Virus record (IMG/VR): IMGVR_UViG_3300044729_000812
Coordinates: 1 to 22,396 of that record
Origin: a virus
Length of the DNA: 22,396 nucleotides
Strand: one strand, 5' to 3'
Part shown: positions 14,835 to 22,396 of the stretch, piece by piece
Layout: every line of letters starts with the position of its first letter
Position numbering within the stretch: position 1 is the first letter of the stretch
Made by a program: the position numbers and the translations under genes
Notes under the pieces: model-generated
The model's input: the letters and a program-made list of their open reading frames with translations, nothing else
Database searches by the model: none
Told to the model about the DNA's origin: nothing

Positions 14835-15057
14835 TGGTCTTTCTCCGTTTGGGAGCGGGTTTGCTTTGAACAGGGAGTGGCTGCTCTTCAGCCGTGACAA
14901 CTACTTCCTGAATAAGTGGGGCAGGAATCGCTTTCTTGATGCCGATCAACAGCAAAGCTGATTTGTGATCGGTTTCGACGATGTCACCAACGGCAACCTG
15001 CTTGAGGTCAACGATGGTTTTACGAAGCATCTGAATGCGCATTGCCTGCCCCAGCAT
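14812..15057 (-). CDS. Small head-region protein after the capsid gene
   Basis: An 81-residue protein starting MLGQAMRIQMLRKTIVDLKQ. The core MLRKTIVD..QVAVGDIVETDHKSALLLIGIKKA resembles the short 'V.G..V.L...DA..LI..GKA' proteins often encoded directly after the major capsid gene, in the region of lambda FI. The C-terminal ~30 residues are Pro/Lys-rich and probably disordered (PLPVQSKPAPKRRKTNDPQP). The start at 15057 is 2 nt after the capsid stop. ATG 15042 has a GGGGCAGG upstream and ATG 15030 fits family lengths, so the true start may be one of these. Role unknown; perhaps a head completion helper. Confidence 0.65.
   Translation of the reverse strand: MLGQAMRIQMLRKTIVDLKQVAVGDIVETDHKSALLLIGIKKAIPAPLIQEVVVTAEEQPLPVQSKPAPKRRKTNDPQPGV
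14841..14846 (-). promoter_or_regulatory. Ribosome binding site deciding a start
   Basis: GGAGAA on the coding strand lies 8 nt from the end of its GGAG core to ATG 14834. It favours that start over the in-frame upstream ATG at 14900, which lies deep inside the preceding gene. Confidence 0.7.
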
Positions 15058-15059
15058 TA

Positions 15060-17705
15060 TCAGGAGATCTTGCAGATGGACTCAGGATGACGGATGGCCA
15101 CGTCATAGTCCTGCATGGCGACCACACGCACGGTGCCAGAAGCGGAACCGGTGTAAGGATCAACCATGATGTCCAGACCGCTCCAGAAGCCGATCATGAT
15201 GTCGCTGAAGTTAGCGAACACCGCAGTATTGTCCGGCATGGAGTTGGACACATAAGCCGGGTAACCATTGATGGTGTTGTCGGCTTCGTAGACGAACTGA
15301 GCAGTGTTGTTCGCCTTTTCAGTGGTCTTCAGAAGACCGCGCAGGGCGGAATTCATCAGATAACCCAGCGAACCCAGCAGAGCGTTATCGGTGCTCAGCG
15401 AGGCTTCAGCGTTCACATAGTCAGTGAACGTGGTGTAACCAGACTCAGTGTTGATGCCGGTGACATTCAGGAAGCCCAGCGGGTACGAACCAGCGCCGAT
15501 ACCGTTGATGGCCTGGTTCTCGACCTCGATAGCGATTTGTTGAGCCAGATCACGACGGATCAGGTTCTCGATATCGATGCTGGACTGAAGCAGCAGACGA
15601 CGGCTGTAGTCGGTCAGAGCACCAATGGTGCGGGGCTGCATGGTCACCTGATCCACGGTGAGTTGCGATTCGTTGATCGAACCGGATTCAGCAACGTGGT
15701 AAGTGGTAGCGCCACCCGATTGACGGGGGATAGCAACCATGCCCTGCAGACCGGTCATCACGTTGGCGCCTGCAGTTTGCAGGACCAGCGCTTTACGCAG
15801 CAGGTCGATGAAGCTTTCGCTCATCAGTTCAGTAGCCACCAGATCGCCACCGCCGGAGGCAGAACCCACGGTCAGGTCACGACGGCCATAACCCAGCACA
15901 TCGGCAGGGATCAGGATGCCACGAGCTTCCTTGCCAGACCTCTGCTGAGCAGCACGGCTGACTTCCAGCTCGAAACCAGCAGCACGCTGAGCTTCTTGGC
16001 TGTTCGGATGGGCCAGTGCGTTGATGGCGCGAATGAAGGAGAAGGAGCGCTTCTCTTTATCACTCATGCCGATCTCGGCATCCTTAGGGTTGATGGGCTT
16101 TTCCTGGACACCCATCTTCTCCAGAAGGGCAGAACGAAGCTCATCCAGGCCACGGGAGTTTGCAATGAACTCCTGAGCCATTTCAAGGTTTTTGGTGCGT
16201 TGGCCAAGGGCCATCATTTCAGCTACCTCTTTCGCCTTGGCCTGAGCGGCCTCAGCGCGGATAGCCTCAACATTGAGGGTTTGATCCACGGTTGTAACTC
16301 CGATGGGTTGACTTGGTACGGCTGAGGCCGTTTCCGTGCCTTCATTATGGGAGAAAGCACGGCCAATGCCTACCGTTTGATCAGCAGGCACGGTGACCAA
16401 GCTAATCTCAAACGGTTGGAAGTTGGTAGCGCGATAAGTCACTGGTGAAGTGGACTCATCGGCCTCCATGGCATTGATCTTGTAACCGAAGCTGACATTC
16501 CGGATGATTCCATCCTTGATCAGCTCCTGCATTTCGCGTCCAAGCTCGTTATTGGCCAGCTTGACCTTGGCATAAGCGCGCTTGTTTTTGATGTAGGCAC
16601 GTTCCACCACACCAACAATTCGATCAGCATCGTGCTGATACAGCAATGGGGCGCCATCGTTCAGGCGGCTGAGATCCATGGACTTGTCATCCATGCTCAG
16701 GACTTCCATGCCGTAATAACGCTCAACAGGCGCTTCGCTGGCAAATGGGAACTCAAGGGTTCGGTCCTGTGCGTCTGCACGGAATTCAGTGCTCAGCGAG
16801 CGTATGAGCGTCTGACCCTCAAACATGCGCAGTGCAGCGATCTTCCGCAGCTCTGAAAAGCGATGGCCAACCAGGGTCTCGGTCTCTTCGTAGTTGCCCT
16901 CTTGACGGCGATAGACGCGAATCAGAGCAGCAGGGTCATCTTCTGAAGCGTTGATGCTGAACGACGAATCAGGAACGCCAAGAACGCCTTCACGCATGAC
17001 GTGCTCGATGCGGCCACGTGCAGTGCCACCACTCGAATCCCATTCAACAAAATCGCCTTCCTTCAGTGCGTCAGGAGCAGCACGCTTTTCACTGCGCTCG
17101 CCAGTGGCTTCCTCAAACATCATTGCTTCAAAGTCGTGATCAGTTAGCCATTCACGTGCTTCAGCAGGGGTGAAACGATCAGCGTCAAAACGAATTGCTT
17201 GCAGCTCAGAAGTGCCATCCTTGATGCCGTAGATCGCATCGATCCCTGCACCAAAATCATCGTTGACGCGACGGATCTCGTCGTACTGATCAGGATCGGT
17301 CAGGCGAGCAGCATGCTCATTGGGGTAAGGACGCCCGTCAATGATCTCAGTCATGGAACGCTCCCGTGCTTTTTTGATGGCTTTGGACTTCATGTTGCTC
17401 CACGATTGACCTGAATCGCCACCCCATGCCGCCCATGCTACGCGACCGGGAGAAGGATAGTCATCTTGATCGGGACGAAATCCTTTGCCCTGCTTGTCAA
17501 CTTCATGACGAGCAAACCATGCCGCCATGGTGATAACGGTATCTGGACTGAGCTCATTGCCGGACAGAATCTGACTGGCGCGGGTGGCAGCAACGTTCGT
17601 CCCACCAGGGCGACCCTCTTTCTTCCATGCGCGATAACGCTGCGCCTCAGTCCTCATGCCTTCAGTGGGCATCAGGTCAATCGTTTTCTCCCCAACTTTG
17701 GCCAT
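15060..17705 (-). CDS. Multidomain prohead protease - major capsid protein fusion
   Basis: One 881-residue frame holds several modules. Residues ~15-115 form a helical module seen before phage proteases (YRAWKKEGRPGG, ARHEVDKQGKGF, RVAWAAWGGDSGQSW). Residues ~118-210 form a second module (YPNEHAARLTDPDQYDEI, LQAIRFDADRFTPAEAREWL). Residues ~212-290 form a Tudor-like DUF2945-type domain (LKEGDFVEWDSSGGTARGRI). Residues ~295-455 are an HK97 prohead protease with its His (LLYQHD) and Ser (NVSFGY). After a Gln/Ala-rich coiled-coil delta-like region (about 470-570) comes the HK97-fold capsid domain (SASGGGDLVATELMSESFID, VTMQPRTIGALTDYSRRLLL). Self-cleavage should free the capsid. The start shares a base with the portal stop (TGATG). 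Confidence 0.92.
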   Translation of the reverse strand: MAKVGEKTIDLMPTEGMRTEAQRYRAWKKEGRPGGTNVAATRASQILSGNELSPDTVITMAAWFARHEVDKQGKGFRPDQDDYPSPGRVAWAAWGGDSGQSWSNMKSKAIKKARERSMTEIIDGRPYPNEHAARLTDPDQYDEIRRVNDDFGAGIDAIYGIKDGTSELQAIRFDADRFTPAEAREWLTDHDFEAMMFEEATGERSEKRAAPDALKEGDFVEWDSSGGTARGRIEHVMREGVLGVPDSSFSINASEDDPAALIRVYRRQEGNYEETETLVGHRFSELRKIAALRMFEGQTLIRSLSTEFRADAQDRTLEFPFASEAPVERYYGMEVLSMDDKSMDLSRLNDGAPLLYQHDADRIVGVVERAYIKNKRAYAKVKLANNELGREMQELIKDGIIRNVSFGYKINAMEADESTSPVTYRATNFQPFEISLVTVPADQTVGIGRAFSHNEGTETASAVPSQPIGVTTVDQTLNVEAIRAEAAQAKAKEVAEMMALGQRTKNLEMAQEFIANSRGLDELRSALLEKMGVQEKPINPKDAEIGMSDKEKRSFSFIRAINALAHPNSQEAQRAAGFELEVSRAAQQRSGKEARGILIPADVLGYGRRDLTVGSASGGGDLVATELMSESFIDLLRKALVLQTAGANVMTGLQGMVAIPRQSGGATTYHVAESGSINESQLTVDQVTMQPRTIGALTDYSRRLLLQSSIDIENLIRRDLAQQIAIEVENQAINGIGAGSYPLGFLNVTGINTESGYTTFTDYVNAEASLSTDNALLGSLGYLMNSALRGLLKTTEKANNTAQFVYEADNTINGYPAYVSNSMPDNTAVFANFSDIMIGFWSGLDIMVDPYTGSASGTVRVVAMQDYDVAIRHPESICKIS

Positions 17706-19264
17706 CAGTCAATGTCCTCCAGCTCAGGTTCCTCTTCATGTTCTACAGGATGTTCTGTCTCAGCAAAAGGGACAGACTGAGCAGTGCCGTTATTTGATAC
17801 CGCCGAAGGATCCGTATCGAGGACAATCCCAAGCTCATCAGCAACTGCCAATTCATGTTGGCGCTGACGCATCTGATCCTCGAAATCACCGCCGTGCAGT
17901 GCAATCACCTGTGACAGCGTCATGATCCCGCTGCGAATCAGCTCTTTGTACGCTGCTGCTTCCTTCTGAGGGTCAACAAACTGCGCAGCCGGAGCAATCC
18001 ATTTCGCCTCCTCGTAGCGTCCGGGATTGCTATCAAACGCAGGTAGGTCAAGCACGCCAGCCATGACTGCCATCTCGAGCCAACGCTCATAGACCTCCTC
18101 ACATAGCGATTCAATCAAATACTGCTGCAGCGTCTTGTAATGCGTGCGGGTTTCGAGCAATTCAAGACGTGAAGAGCTGTAGTTGCTCTGTGAAAAGTCA
18201 CTGCTGACCTGCGTGTAACTACAACCAACCCCAGCAGCCACAGCACGAAGCATCTGCTGCACAAAAGGAGTAAATGCATCGTCAGGCCGGTTGGGCGTGA
18301 AGAACTGCATCTCTTCACCGGGTGCCAGTCGCCGAATGCTGCCTGGTGAAAAGTCGAGGACAGATTCTTGATCAAAGGTTCCATCCTCCATCAACTCCTG
18401 ATCAGGGGTTCTGACAAACGCCATCATGCTGCTGCTTGCGCGGGCGGCAACAATCTCGGATTCCTCGTACCCGCTCAGGTTACGCAGGCGCATGATTGCC
18501 GAAGCAAACGCACTCACACCACGCGTCTGACCAGGGCGCTCGATTGCGTAAAGGTGAATGATGTCTTCGGCAGGGATGCGGATGCGCTTACGGGCCAGCT
18601 TTTGCGCGTAGCTGAACTGATAATCACCGGGGTGATAGTCGAAAAAGTGATACGCAACAGGGCGACCCCACTTGTCAATCTCAATCCCCATCCTGATCTC
18701 ATTGCCGTTTCGAGCGATGTCGTTGTAGTCATCGTCCAGAAGGTCGGATTCAACGATCTCGAGGCCCAGGGGGACACGGCTGCCACCAAAGGGCTGCTTC
18801 ACCAGACGAACAAACACCTCGCCTGATTCCAACATTGCAGTAATACAGAGCCGTTGGATGTCGTACCAGCTCAGCTTTCCGCCGCAATGGCAACGCTTGG
18901 CAGAAGTCCAACGATCAAACTCTTCCTCAATTCGACGATTGATGTCGTCAGCCAGGCGTCCACCACGCTGCATCCTGACCTGTGCCTGCATCCTGATGCC
19001 AGTGCCAACCACGTTGTTTTTGACCGCACGCAGCGCAGCCTTGGCAAAGTCAGAATCACGCACCAATTGACGAGCGCGATTGCGCAACATCCTGATGCTG
19101 CCTCGAATCTCACTGTCAGCAGACGTGGCCTGACTGATCCAATCTGATGTCAGCCGGTTGTTCTGCGCAGCAGCGTACGCACGCTTGAGATACGTGTTCT
19201 TCTCTTGCACTTCCTGCAATTGCTTACGCAACGCATTGGTACGTCCAATTCCGAAGATGGCCAT
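17705..19264 (-). CDS. B: Portal protein, lambda family
   Basis: A 519-residue portal protein, close to lambda gpB (533). Family motifs include MLRNRARQLVRDSDFAKAAL, RAVKNNVVGTG, WYDIQRLCITAMLESGEVFV, HLYAIERPGQTRGVS and SYTQVSSDFSQSNYSSSRLE. Twelve copies form the ring at one head vertex through which DNA enters and leaves and to which the connectors attach. The C-terminus is acidic (EHPVEHEEEPELEDID) and probably disordered. The start overlaps the gpW-like stop by one base, and its stop overlaps the protease-capsid start in the same way, so portal and shell genes are translated as a coupled set. Confidence 0.95.
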   Translation of the reverse strand: MAIFGIGRTNALRKQLQEVQEKNTYLKRAYAAAQNNRLTSDWISQATSADSEIRGSIRMLRNRARQLVRDSDFAKAALRAVKNNVVGTGIRMQAQVRMQRGGRLADDINRRIEEEFDRWTSAKRCHCGGKLSWYDIQRLCITAMLESGEVFVRLVKQPFGGSRVPLGLEIVESDLLDDDYNDIARNGNEIRMGIEIDKWGRPVAYHFFDYHPGDYQFSYAQKLARKRIRIPAEDIIHLYAIERPGQTRGVSAFASAIMRLRNLSGYEESEIVAARASSSMMAFVRTPDQELMEDGTFDQESVLDFSPGSIRRLAPGEEMQFFTPNRPDDAFTPFVQQMLRAVAAGVGCSYTQVSSDFSQSNYSSSRLELLETRTHYKTLQQYLIESLCEEVYERWLEMAVMAGVLDLPAFDSNPGRYEEAKWIAPAAQFVDPQKEAAAYKELIRSGIMTLSQVIALHGGDFEDQMRQRQHELAVADELGIVLDTDPSAVSNNGTAQSVPFAETEHPVEHEEEPELEDID

Positions 19265-19842
19265 CAGGTGAACCTCACTTTGGCGAGACCTGGATTCCCA
19301 AGACCCTGACGGATTCTCTCAGCCCGACGCTCCATTGCAACTTCGTTCTTCAAGCTGTCACGTAACTGCAGCAGCTCGACCATCTTGTAACGCCGCAGGC
19401 TGCGACCACCAATCGTGTACTCCTGAACCATCCCGCCTTGCGCCAGCGTGCGAATTGCAGCCTCGACAAAGGACAGATCAATCTCGGCCCTTGAGCGGTC
19501 ATCAAATGCCCCAGGAGTGCCCGTGTATTTGGCGCTTGCCTTGACTGTGAACTGACCGCGACCAGCGGTGTACGTCAGGGTGGTGTACGTTGCGATCGCC
19601 TGCCAAGTCCACAGACCAGCATCAAAACCTGCAGTCGTCGCTGCAGGGACCGTAACGCGCCACCCAGTGCTCTCGGCAGTGCCAACAATCGTTGCACCTT
19701 CGCTAGCCGTATTCGTCCTTGCGTACCAAGTCAGGGTGTAGGTGCCGCTGTCGATGACAGTGCCAATCGAATCTTTGAACGCAGGCACGTCAAAAACGAC
19801 GGTGTCACCCGCGTAAATCAAGCTCGGGACAAGGATGCTCAC
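19264..19842 (-). CDS. Head-tail joining protein: Ig-like domain fused to gpW
   Basis: A 192-residue protein with two parts. Residues 1-~115 form an all-beta domain (MSILVPSLIYAGDTVVFDVP, SGTYTLTWYARTN, GLWTWQAIATYTTLTYTAGR) resembling Ig-like or bacteriophage beta-sandwich domains. Residues ~118-192 match gpW (AEIDLSFVEAAIRTLAQGG, EYTIGGRSLRRY, MVELLQLRDSLKNEVAMERR). Lambda gpW is only 68 residues and seals the portal after packaging. It lies between terminase and portal, as W does in lambda, and overlaps the terminase stop by 4 nt. The extra beta domain may project from the neck or bind the portal; its role is unknown. Confidence 0.82.
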   Translation of the reverse strand: MSILVPSLIYAGDTVVFDVPAFKDSIGTVIDSGTYTLTWYARTNTASEGATIVGTAESTGWRVTVPAATTAGFDAGLWTWQAIATYTTLTYTAGRGQFTVKASAKYTGTPGAFDDRSRAEIDLSFVEAAIRTLAQGGMVQEYTIGGRSLRRYKMVELLQLRDSLKNEVAMERRAERIRQGLGNPGLAKVRFT

Positions 19843-21749
19843 CAGCTCGTCACGAATGAGGGAGTCCGCTTCTGCAGTCTACGCTGTGGTGGACGGTATG
19901 GCGACCTTTCCTCTTGTTGTTGCATTCGCACGTTTTCGACGTGTTTTGGTGCATTTGCAACGCCGCGCTCAAACTGCTCGAAGATTGTGCTCCTGTTGAA
20001 CCGCATGTACAGGAAGTGCAGAGCCGCATAGCTGTACACAAAGCAGTCCAACGCCTCGTTCCGATCACCCGCCTTCTTCTTCCATTCGCGAATAGCGAAT
20101 CCTTTGACGTACCGCACCACCTGCTTTTCAGCCGTAAGTTGCTTGAAGTACTCCTGGCCCGCTTCCGCGTGAAAGTGGATGTATCCAGCGCCGGGTTCGT
20201 TGTGCTTCATCCGGCCAAACAAGGTTGACTTGATCGTGTCTGTTCCGACCGGATACACCTCAGCCGAATTTTTGAGCACTTGACCCTTGTAGTTAATATC
20301 CACCTTTGACGGTTTGCCAATTGGTGGCTTGTTCCTTACTGATTGGCCCTTCAATGCAAAAATCCCTTTCCCTTTGCGACCACGCGCATACGCGTACACC
20401 TCAGAGGTGTAGTGACCACCAGAGTCGCAGCCAACAGCAGCAACCTTCACCCTTCCACCGTTGGCATGGGGATAGTCCCTTAACAAGAGGTCATCAACTT
20501 GATCCCACAACTTCTGACCGGCTGGGTCGCCATAAATCTCTGTGTGACTGACAAGCCAACATTCCTCATCGCGGCCCCAAGCGTACAAACCAATCGCCAC
20601 CCTGTTGTCCTGAACGTCAAGTCCAGCAGTAAGGATGGAAGCACCGTCTGGAACTTCCCCAGCGGCGTAAAACTCAGCGCGTTCAGACAGACCGTCAGCC
20701 CCCAGCTTTGCCCCGGTCTCTTCCTCCCAAGTCTCGCCAAGGACAGTGTTGACAAAGGTTTTCAGCAACGGCGCGTCGTTCTTCGCACGTAAAAATTCAC
20801 CAACGATCTCTTCCCAACTCTTCCACCCAAGCGGGCTGTACAGGGACGAAAGGTGAAATCCAACAGTGCGTGCGTCTTGACTCGTGGCTGTCGCACGCCA
20901 TTCACCTTTACGCAGCATCTCGCTCTTGTAATGCTCCTGAATGTGTGTGCCGCATGATTCGCACACGTAGGCCGCTGTACGAGGGTCTCCGTCACGCCAT
21001 TGCAGGTTCTTCCACTGCAGCCATTGCATGTGGTCACAGTGCGGACAGGGGACGTAATAACGCCGTTGATCAGACGCCAGATACTCTGTCTCGATACGGC
21101 TCGTATCCTTTACCGTAGGCGTGGAGGTGAGGATGATCTTCCGCCTTGAAAACGTTGACGCCCGTCGTTCAGCCAACGCACAAGGATCTCCCTCACCATC
21201 CACATCACTCGGGAAAGCATCAACTTCGTCAAGTAATACCCAGCGACAGGGAGCAGAACGAAGCCCCGTAGCACTGTTGGCACCCGTGAGAAGAAGAATC
21301 CCGCCAGGGAACTCCTTGCTAAACATCGTGTTGCCTGAATCTCGGCTTCGAGCAGGAGCGACCTTTTCCGCAAGACACGGTGTCTCATGAATCAACGAGT
21401 CGAGACGTTGCTTGCTCAATCTTTTAGCCATCTCGATCGTCGGCTGCACAAAAAGTGCCGGTCCAGGCGCGTGAGCGATCATGTACCCGACAACATTGTT
21501 GATGCCTTCGGTCTTGCCAAGCTGCGCACCAGCCATGAAAACCACCTTCTGAACGGCGGAGTTGGCTGACATGCAGTCCATGATCTCCCTGAGGTAAGGC
21601 GTCCTGTCTGTCCTCCAGGGGCCTGGCTCAGCGCTTGCCTTGTTTGACAGCATCCTGTACTTATCAGCCCACTGACTCACAGTCAGATCAGGGTCAGGCT
21701 TCAACCCATCCCTGAACGCAGCGCGATAAATCAGGGCGCCGTCACGCAT
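19839..21749 (-). CDS. A: Terminase large subunit (gpA family)
   Basis: A 636-residue packaging motor of the lambda gpA family (lambda gpA is 641). The ATPase domain has Walker A G74-A-Q-L-G-K79-T80 and Walker B WVLLD174-E175. A zinc-binding pair follows: C235-P-H-C238 and C263-E-S-C266. The nuclease domain has acidic residues in LTAGLDVQDNRV and AAVGCDSGGHYTSEVYAYAR. The N-terminal motif LTVSQWADKYRMLSNKASAE and PGPWRTDRTPYLREIMD are typical of the family. It cuts concatemeric DNA and pumps it through the portal. It overlaps the small subunit by 8 nt. All catalytic residues appear present, so the gene looks functional. Confidence 0.97.
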   Translation of the reverse strand: MRDGALIYRAAFRDGLKPDPDLTVSQWADKYRMLSNKASAEPGPWRTDRTPYLREIMDCMSANSAVQKVVFMAGAQLGKTEGINNVVGYMIAHAPGPALFVQPTIEMAKRLSKQRLDSLIHETPCLAEKVAPARSRDSGNTMFSKEFPGGILLLTGANSATGLRSAPCRWVLLDEVDAFPSDVDGEGDPCALAERRASTFSRRKIILTSTPTVKDTSRIETEYLASDQRRYYVPCPHCDHMQWLQWKNLQWRDGDPRTAAYVCESCGTHIQEHYKSEMLRKGEWRATATSQDARTVGFHLSSLYSPLGWKSWEEIVGEFLRAKNDAPLLKTFVNTVLGETWEEETGAKLGADGLSERAEFYAAGEVPDGASILTAGLDVQDNRVAIGLYAWGRDEECWLVSHTEIYGDPAGQKLWDQVDDLLLRDYPHANGGRVKVAAVGCDSGGHYTSEVYAYARGRKGKGIFALKGQSVRNKPPIGKPSKVDINYKGQVLKNSAEVYPVGTDTIKSTLFGRMKHNEPGAGYIHFHAEAGQEYFKQLTAEKQVVRYVKGFAIREWKKKAGDRNEALDCFVYSYAALHFLYMRFNRSTIFEQFERGVANAPKHVENVRMQQQEERSPYRPPQRRLQKRTPSFVTSW

Positions 21750-22224
21750 CGACCAAGGTCTCCAATGCTTTCCTGATCTCTTCGGTCAGGGTTTGGTGGA
21801 TGACGACCGGGTCTGATTCAGCAGCCAGTTGATTGCTGACGCGATCAGGAATATTCCCCAAAGCATCACGTACAGAACGAGCAGAAGTGAAAGCCTCACG
21901 CTCCACACGGGCAACTTCCACCAACTGCTCCTCTTTGACCTCCAGATCCAGACGAGCCAGCTCCGCACGAAAATGCTCAGATTTTGCACGGCTGTCATTG
22001 AACGACGGAATCTCAAGTTCATCTGATTTGCGACGGGTGGGACTGACAGAGGCAAGCGGGTTGCCCTCCTTGTACGCCTGTACGGCGGCTTCTTTGTCCC
22101 ACTGGATCTTGTTGCGCACGACCGTGAAGCAGCCCTCAAAGCGCCCCTGGGTCTTCATTTGACTGATGCGGGCTTGGGTAATCCCCAGCTCCTGCGCCAG
22201 TTCCTTGGTGTCGCAAGTGGTCAT
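21742..22224 (-). CDS. nu1: Terminase small subunit (Nu1-like)
   Basis: A 160-residue DNA-recognition subunit. Residues ~1-45 form a winged helix-turn-helix (TKELAQELGITQARISQMKT, QGRFEGCFTVVRNKIQWD), as in lambda Nu1. A basic, Ser-rich linker follows (about 50-70). The C-terminal helices (ELARLDLEVKEEQLVEVARV, ILPD-type turn GNIPDRVSNQLAAE, TLTEEIRKALETL) are typical of this family and should oligomerise and bind the large subunit. It opens the structural operon; nothing is coded upstream for 172 nt on this strand. The ATG at 22224 has no strong Shine-Dalgarno sequence. It recognises the packaging (cos or pac) site, which may lie close by, but I cannot identify that site. Confidence 0.9.
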   Translation of the reverse strand: MTTCDTKELAQELGITQARISQMKTQGRFEGCFTVVRNKIQWDKEAAVQAYKEGNPLASVSPTRRKSDELEIPSFNDSRAKSEHFRAELARLDLEVKEEQLVEVARVEREAFTSARSVRDALGNIPDRVSNQLAAESDPVVIHQTLTEEIRKALETLVDA

Positions 22225-22289
22225 GCCAGCAATTTAAGGCAAACAGCGGCGTTTTAAGCGAAATAGTGGCAAAGAGCGTTTTTGTGGCA

Positions 22290-22295
22290 TATAAT
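22290..22295 (+). promoter_or_regulatory. Perfect TATAAT box, possible divergent promoter
   Basis: TATAAT reads on the plus strand, away from the structural operon. The region 17 nt upstream (TGGCAA) is a poor -35 match. On the opposite strand a perfect TTGACA (22301-22296) abuts it but has no -10 at the right distance. A promoter for a rightward gene outside the window is possible but weakly supported. Confidence 0.3.
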
Positions 22296-22318
22296 TGTCA
22301 ACTTTTGCGTTTTGGGCG

Positions 22319-22341
22319 TCTCATGTGAGACTTGAGTGAGA
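22319..22341. promoter_or_regulatory. Operator-like palindrome with an extra half-site
   Basis: TCTCATGTGAGA (22319-22330) is a perfect 12-bp palindrome. Its half-site GTGAGA (22325-22330) recurs at 22336-22341, 11 bp on, so both would face the same side of the helix. This is the kind of layout bound by dimeric regulators. No regulator gene is in the window. Confidence 0.4.
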
Positions 22342-22396
22342 ATGCTGCGACACGCATACCCCTGGCGCTAGCGATAGAAGGGGGTTCGAAATTACC

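Larger units (their letters stand above)
22225..22396. promoter_or_regulatory. Gene-free leader upstream of the packaging operon, with repeats
   Basis: This 172-nt stretch has no credible gene and is more AT-rich than the coding DNA in its first half. It contains three copies of GCGTTTT (22249, 22276 and 22307) and a near-repeat GGCAAA[C/G]AGCG at 22238-22248 and 22268-22278, exactly 30 nt apart. It also holds the operator-like palindrome listed separately and TATAAT/TTGACA boxes. It could contain the operon promoter, a regulator site or the terminase recognition (cos) site. The sequence alone does not decide. Confidence 0.45.

Noticed and set aside
14835-14900. Upstream ATG at 14900 for the structural protein after the capsid gene
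   Set aside because: The ATG at 14834 has GGAGAA at ideal spacing, and the upstream extension would overlap the preceding gene by 89 nt.
15042-16325. A 427-codon plus-strand open frame opposite the capsid gene
   Set aside because: It lies wholly antisense to strongly recognised HK97 capsid coding sequence, has a His/Gly/Val-rich composition typical of reversed coding DNA, and matches no family I know.
19592-19599. GCGATCGC, the cyanobacterial HIP1 palindrome
   Set aside because: I noticed only one copy, so it is not evidence of HIP1 enrichment and does not by itself support a cyanobacterial host.
22296-22301. Perfect TTGACA on the minus strand as a -35 box for the terminase operon
   Set aside because: No acceptable -10 hexamer lies 16-18 nt downstream (the bases there are close to CGCTCT), so I do not call a promoter from it.
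22380-22396. GGTTCGAAATTACC at the right edge, resembling a tRNA T-arm
   Set aside because: The would-be stem GGGGG/TTACC contains a mismatch and two weak pairs, and no D-arm or anticodon arm is found upstream. A tRNA or att site cannot be supported from the bases present.

Overview
The window is the packaging and virion-structure module of a tailed double-stranded DNA phage or prophage with a long non-contractile, lambda-type (siphovirus) tail. Every credible gene lies on the minus strand, so the module reads from right to left. Gene order follows lambda closely (A-W-B-C/E-FII-U-V-G-T-H-M-L-K-I-J), but many proteins carry extra domains. The host is not shown directly. The two small proteins after the tail fibre and the fibre-type N-terminus near 14.1 kb resemble families I associate with cyanobacteria and cyanophages, so a phage or prophage of a Synechococcus-like cyanobacterium is my best guess (moderate confidence). 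No integrase, lysis, replication or host gene is recognisable.

Right to left: 22396-22225 is a gene-free leader with operator-like repeats. 22224-17705 encodes the terminase small and large subunits, an Ig-like/gpW fusion and the portal. 17705-15060 encodes an 881-residue multidomain protein that joins a prohead protease to an HK97-fold major capsid protein. 15057-12920 holds small head, neck and tail-completion genes: two unassigned proteins, an FII-like connector, a fibre-like beta protein where lambda has gpZ, a tail-terminator-like protein and a 50-residue protein. 12960-8480 has the tail tube, the G/G-T chaperone pair joined by a probable programmed -1 frameshift, the tape measure and gpM. 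8480-2470 encodes the tail tip proteins gpL, gpK, gpI and a 1269-residue gpJ. 2441-882 is a tail fibre with an S74 self-cleaving chaperone. 788-1 contains small accessory genes, including a 25-residue membrane peptide.

Most genes touch or overlap by 1 to 14 nt (TGATG, TAATG and ATGA junctions), so the module looks like one translationally coupled operon. Terminase and portal load DNA into a shell made by the protease-capsid product. The connectors close the head, the tape measure and chaperones set the tail length, and L, K, I, J and the fibre build the tip that meets the host.

The most unusual feature is a complete Hedgehog/intein (Hint) domain at the N-terminus of gpJ, flanked by polyglycine tracts and ending in His-Asn followed by Ala instead of a splicing nucleophile. 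Other points of note are a textbook frameshift site with its stem-loop, the multidomain capsid precursor, the fibre-like protein at the gpZ position and the tiny membrane peptide.
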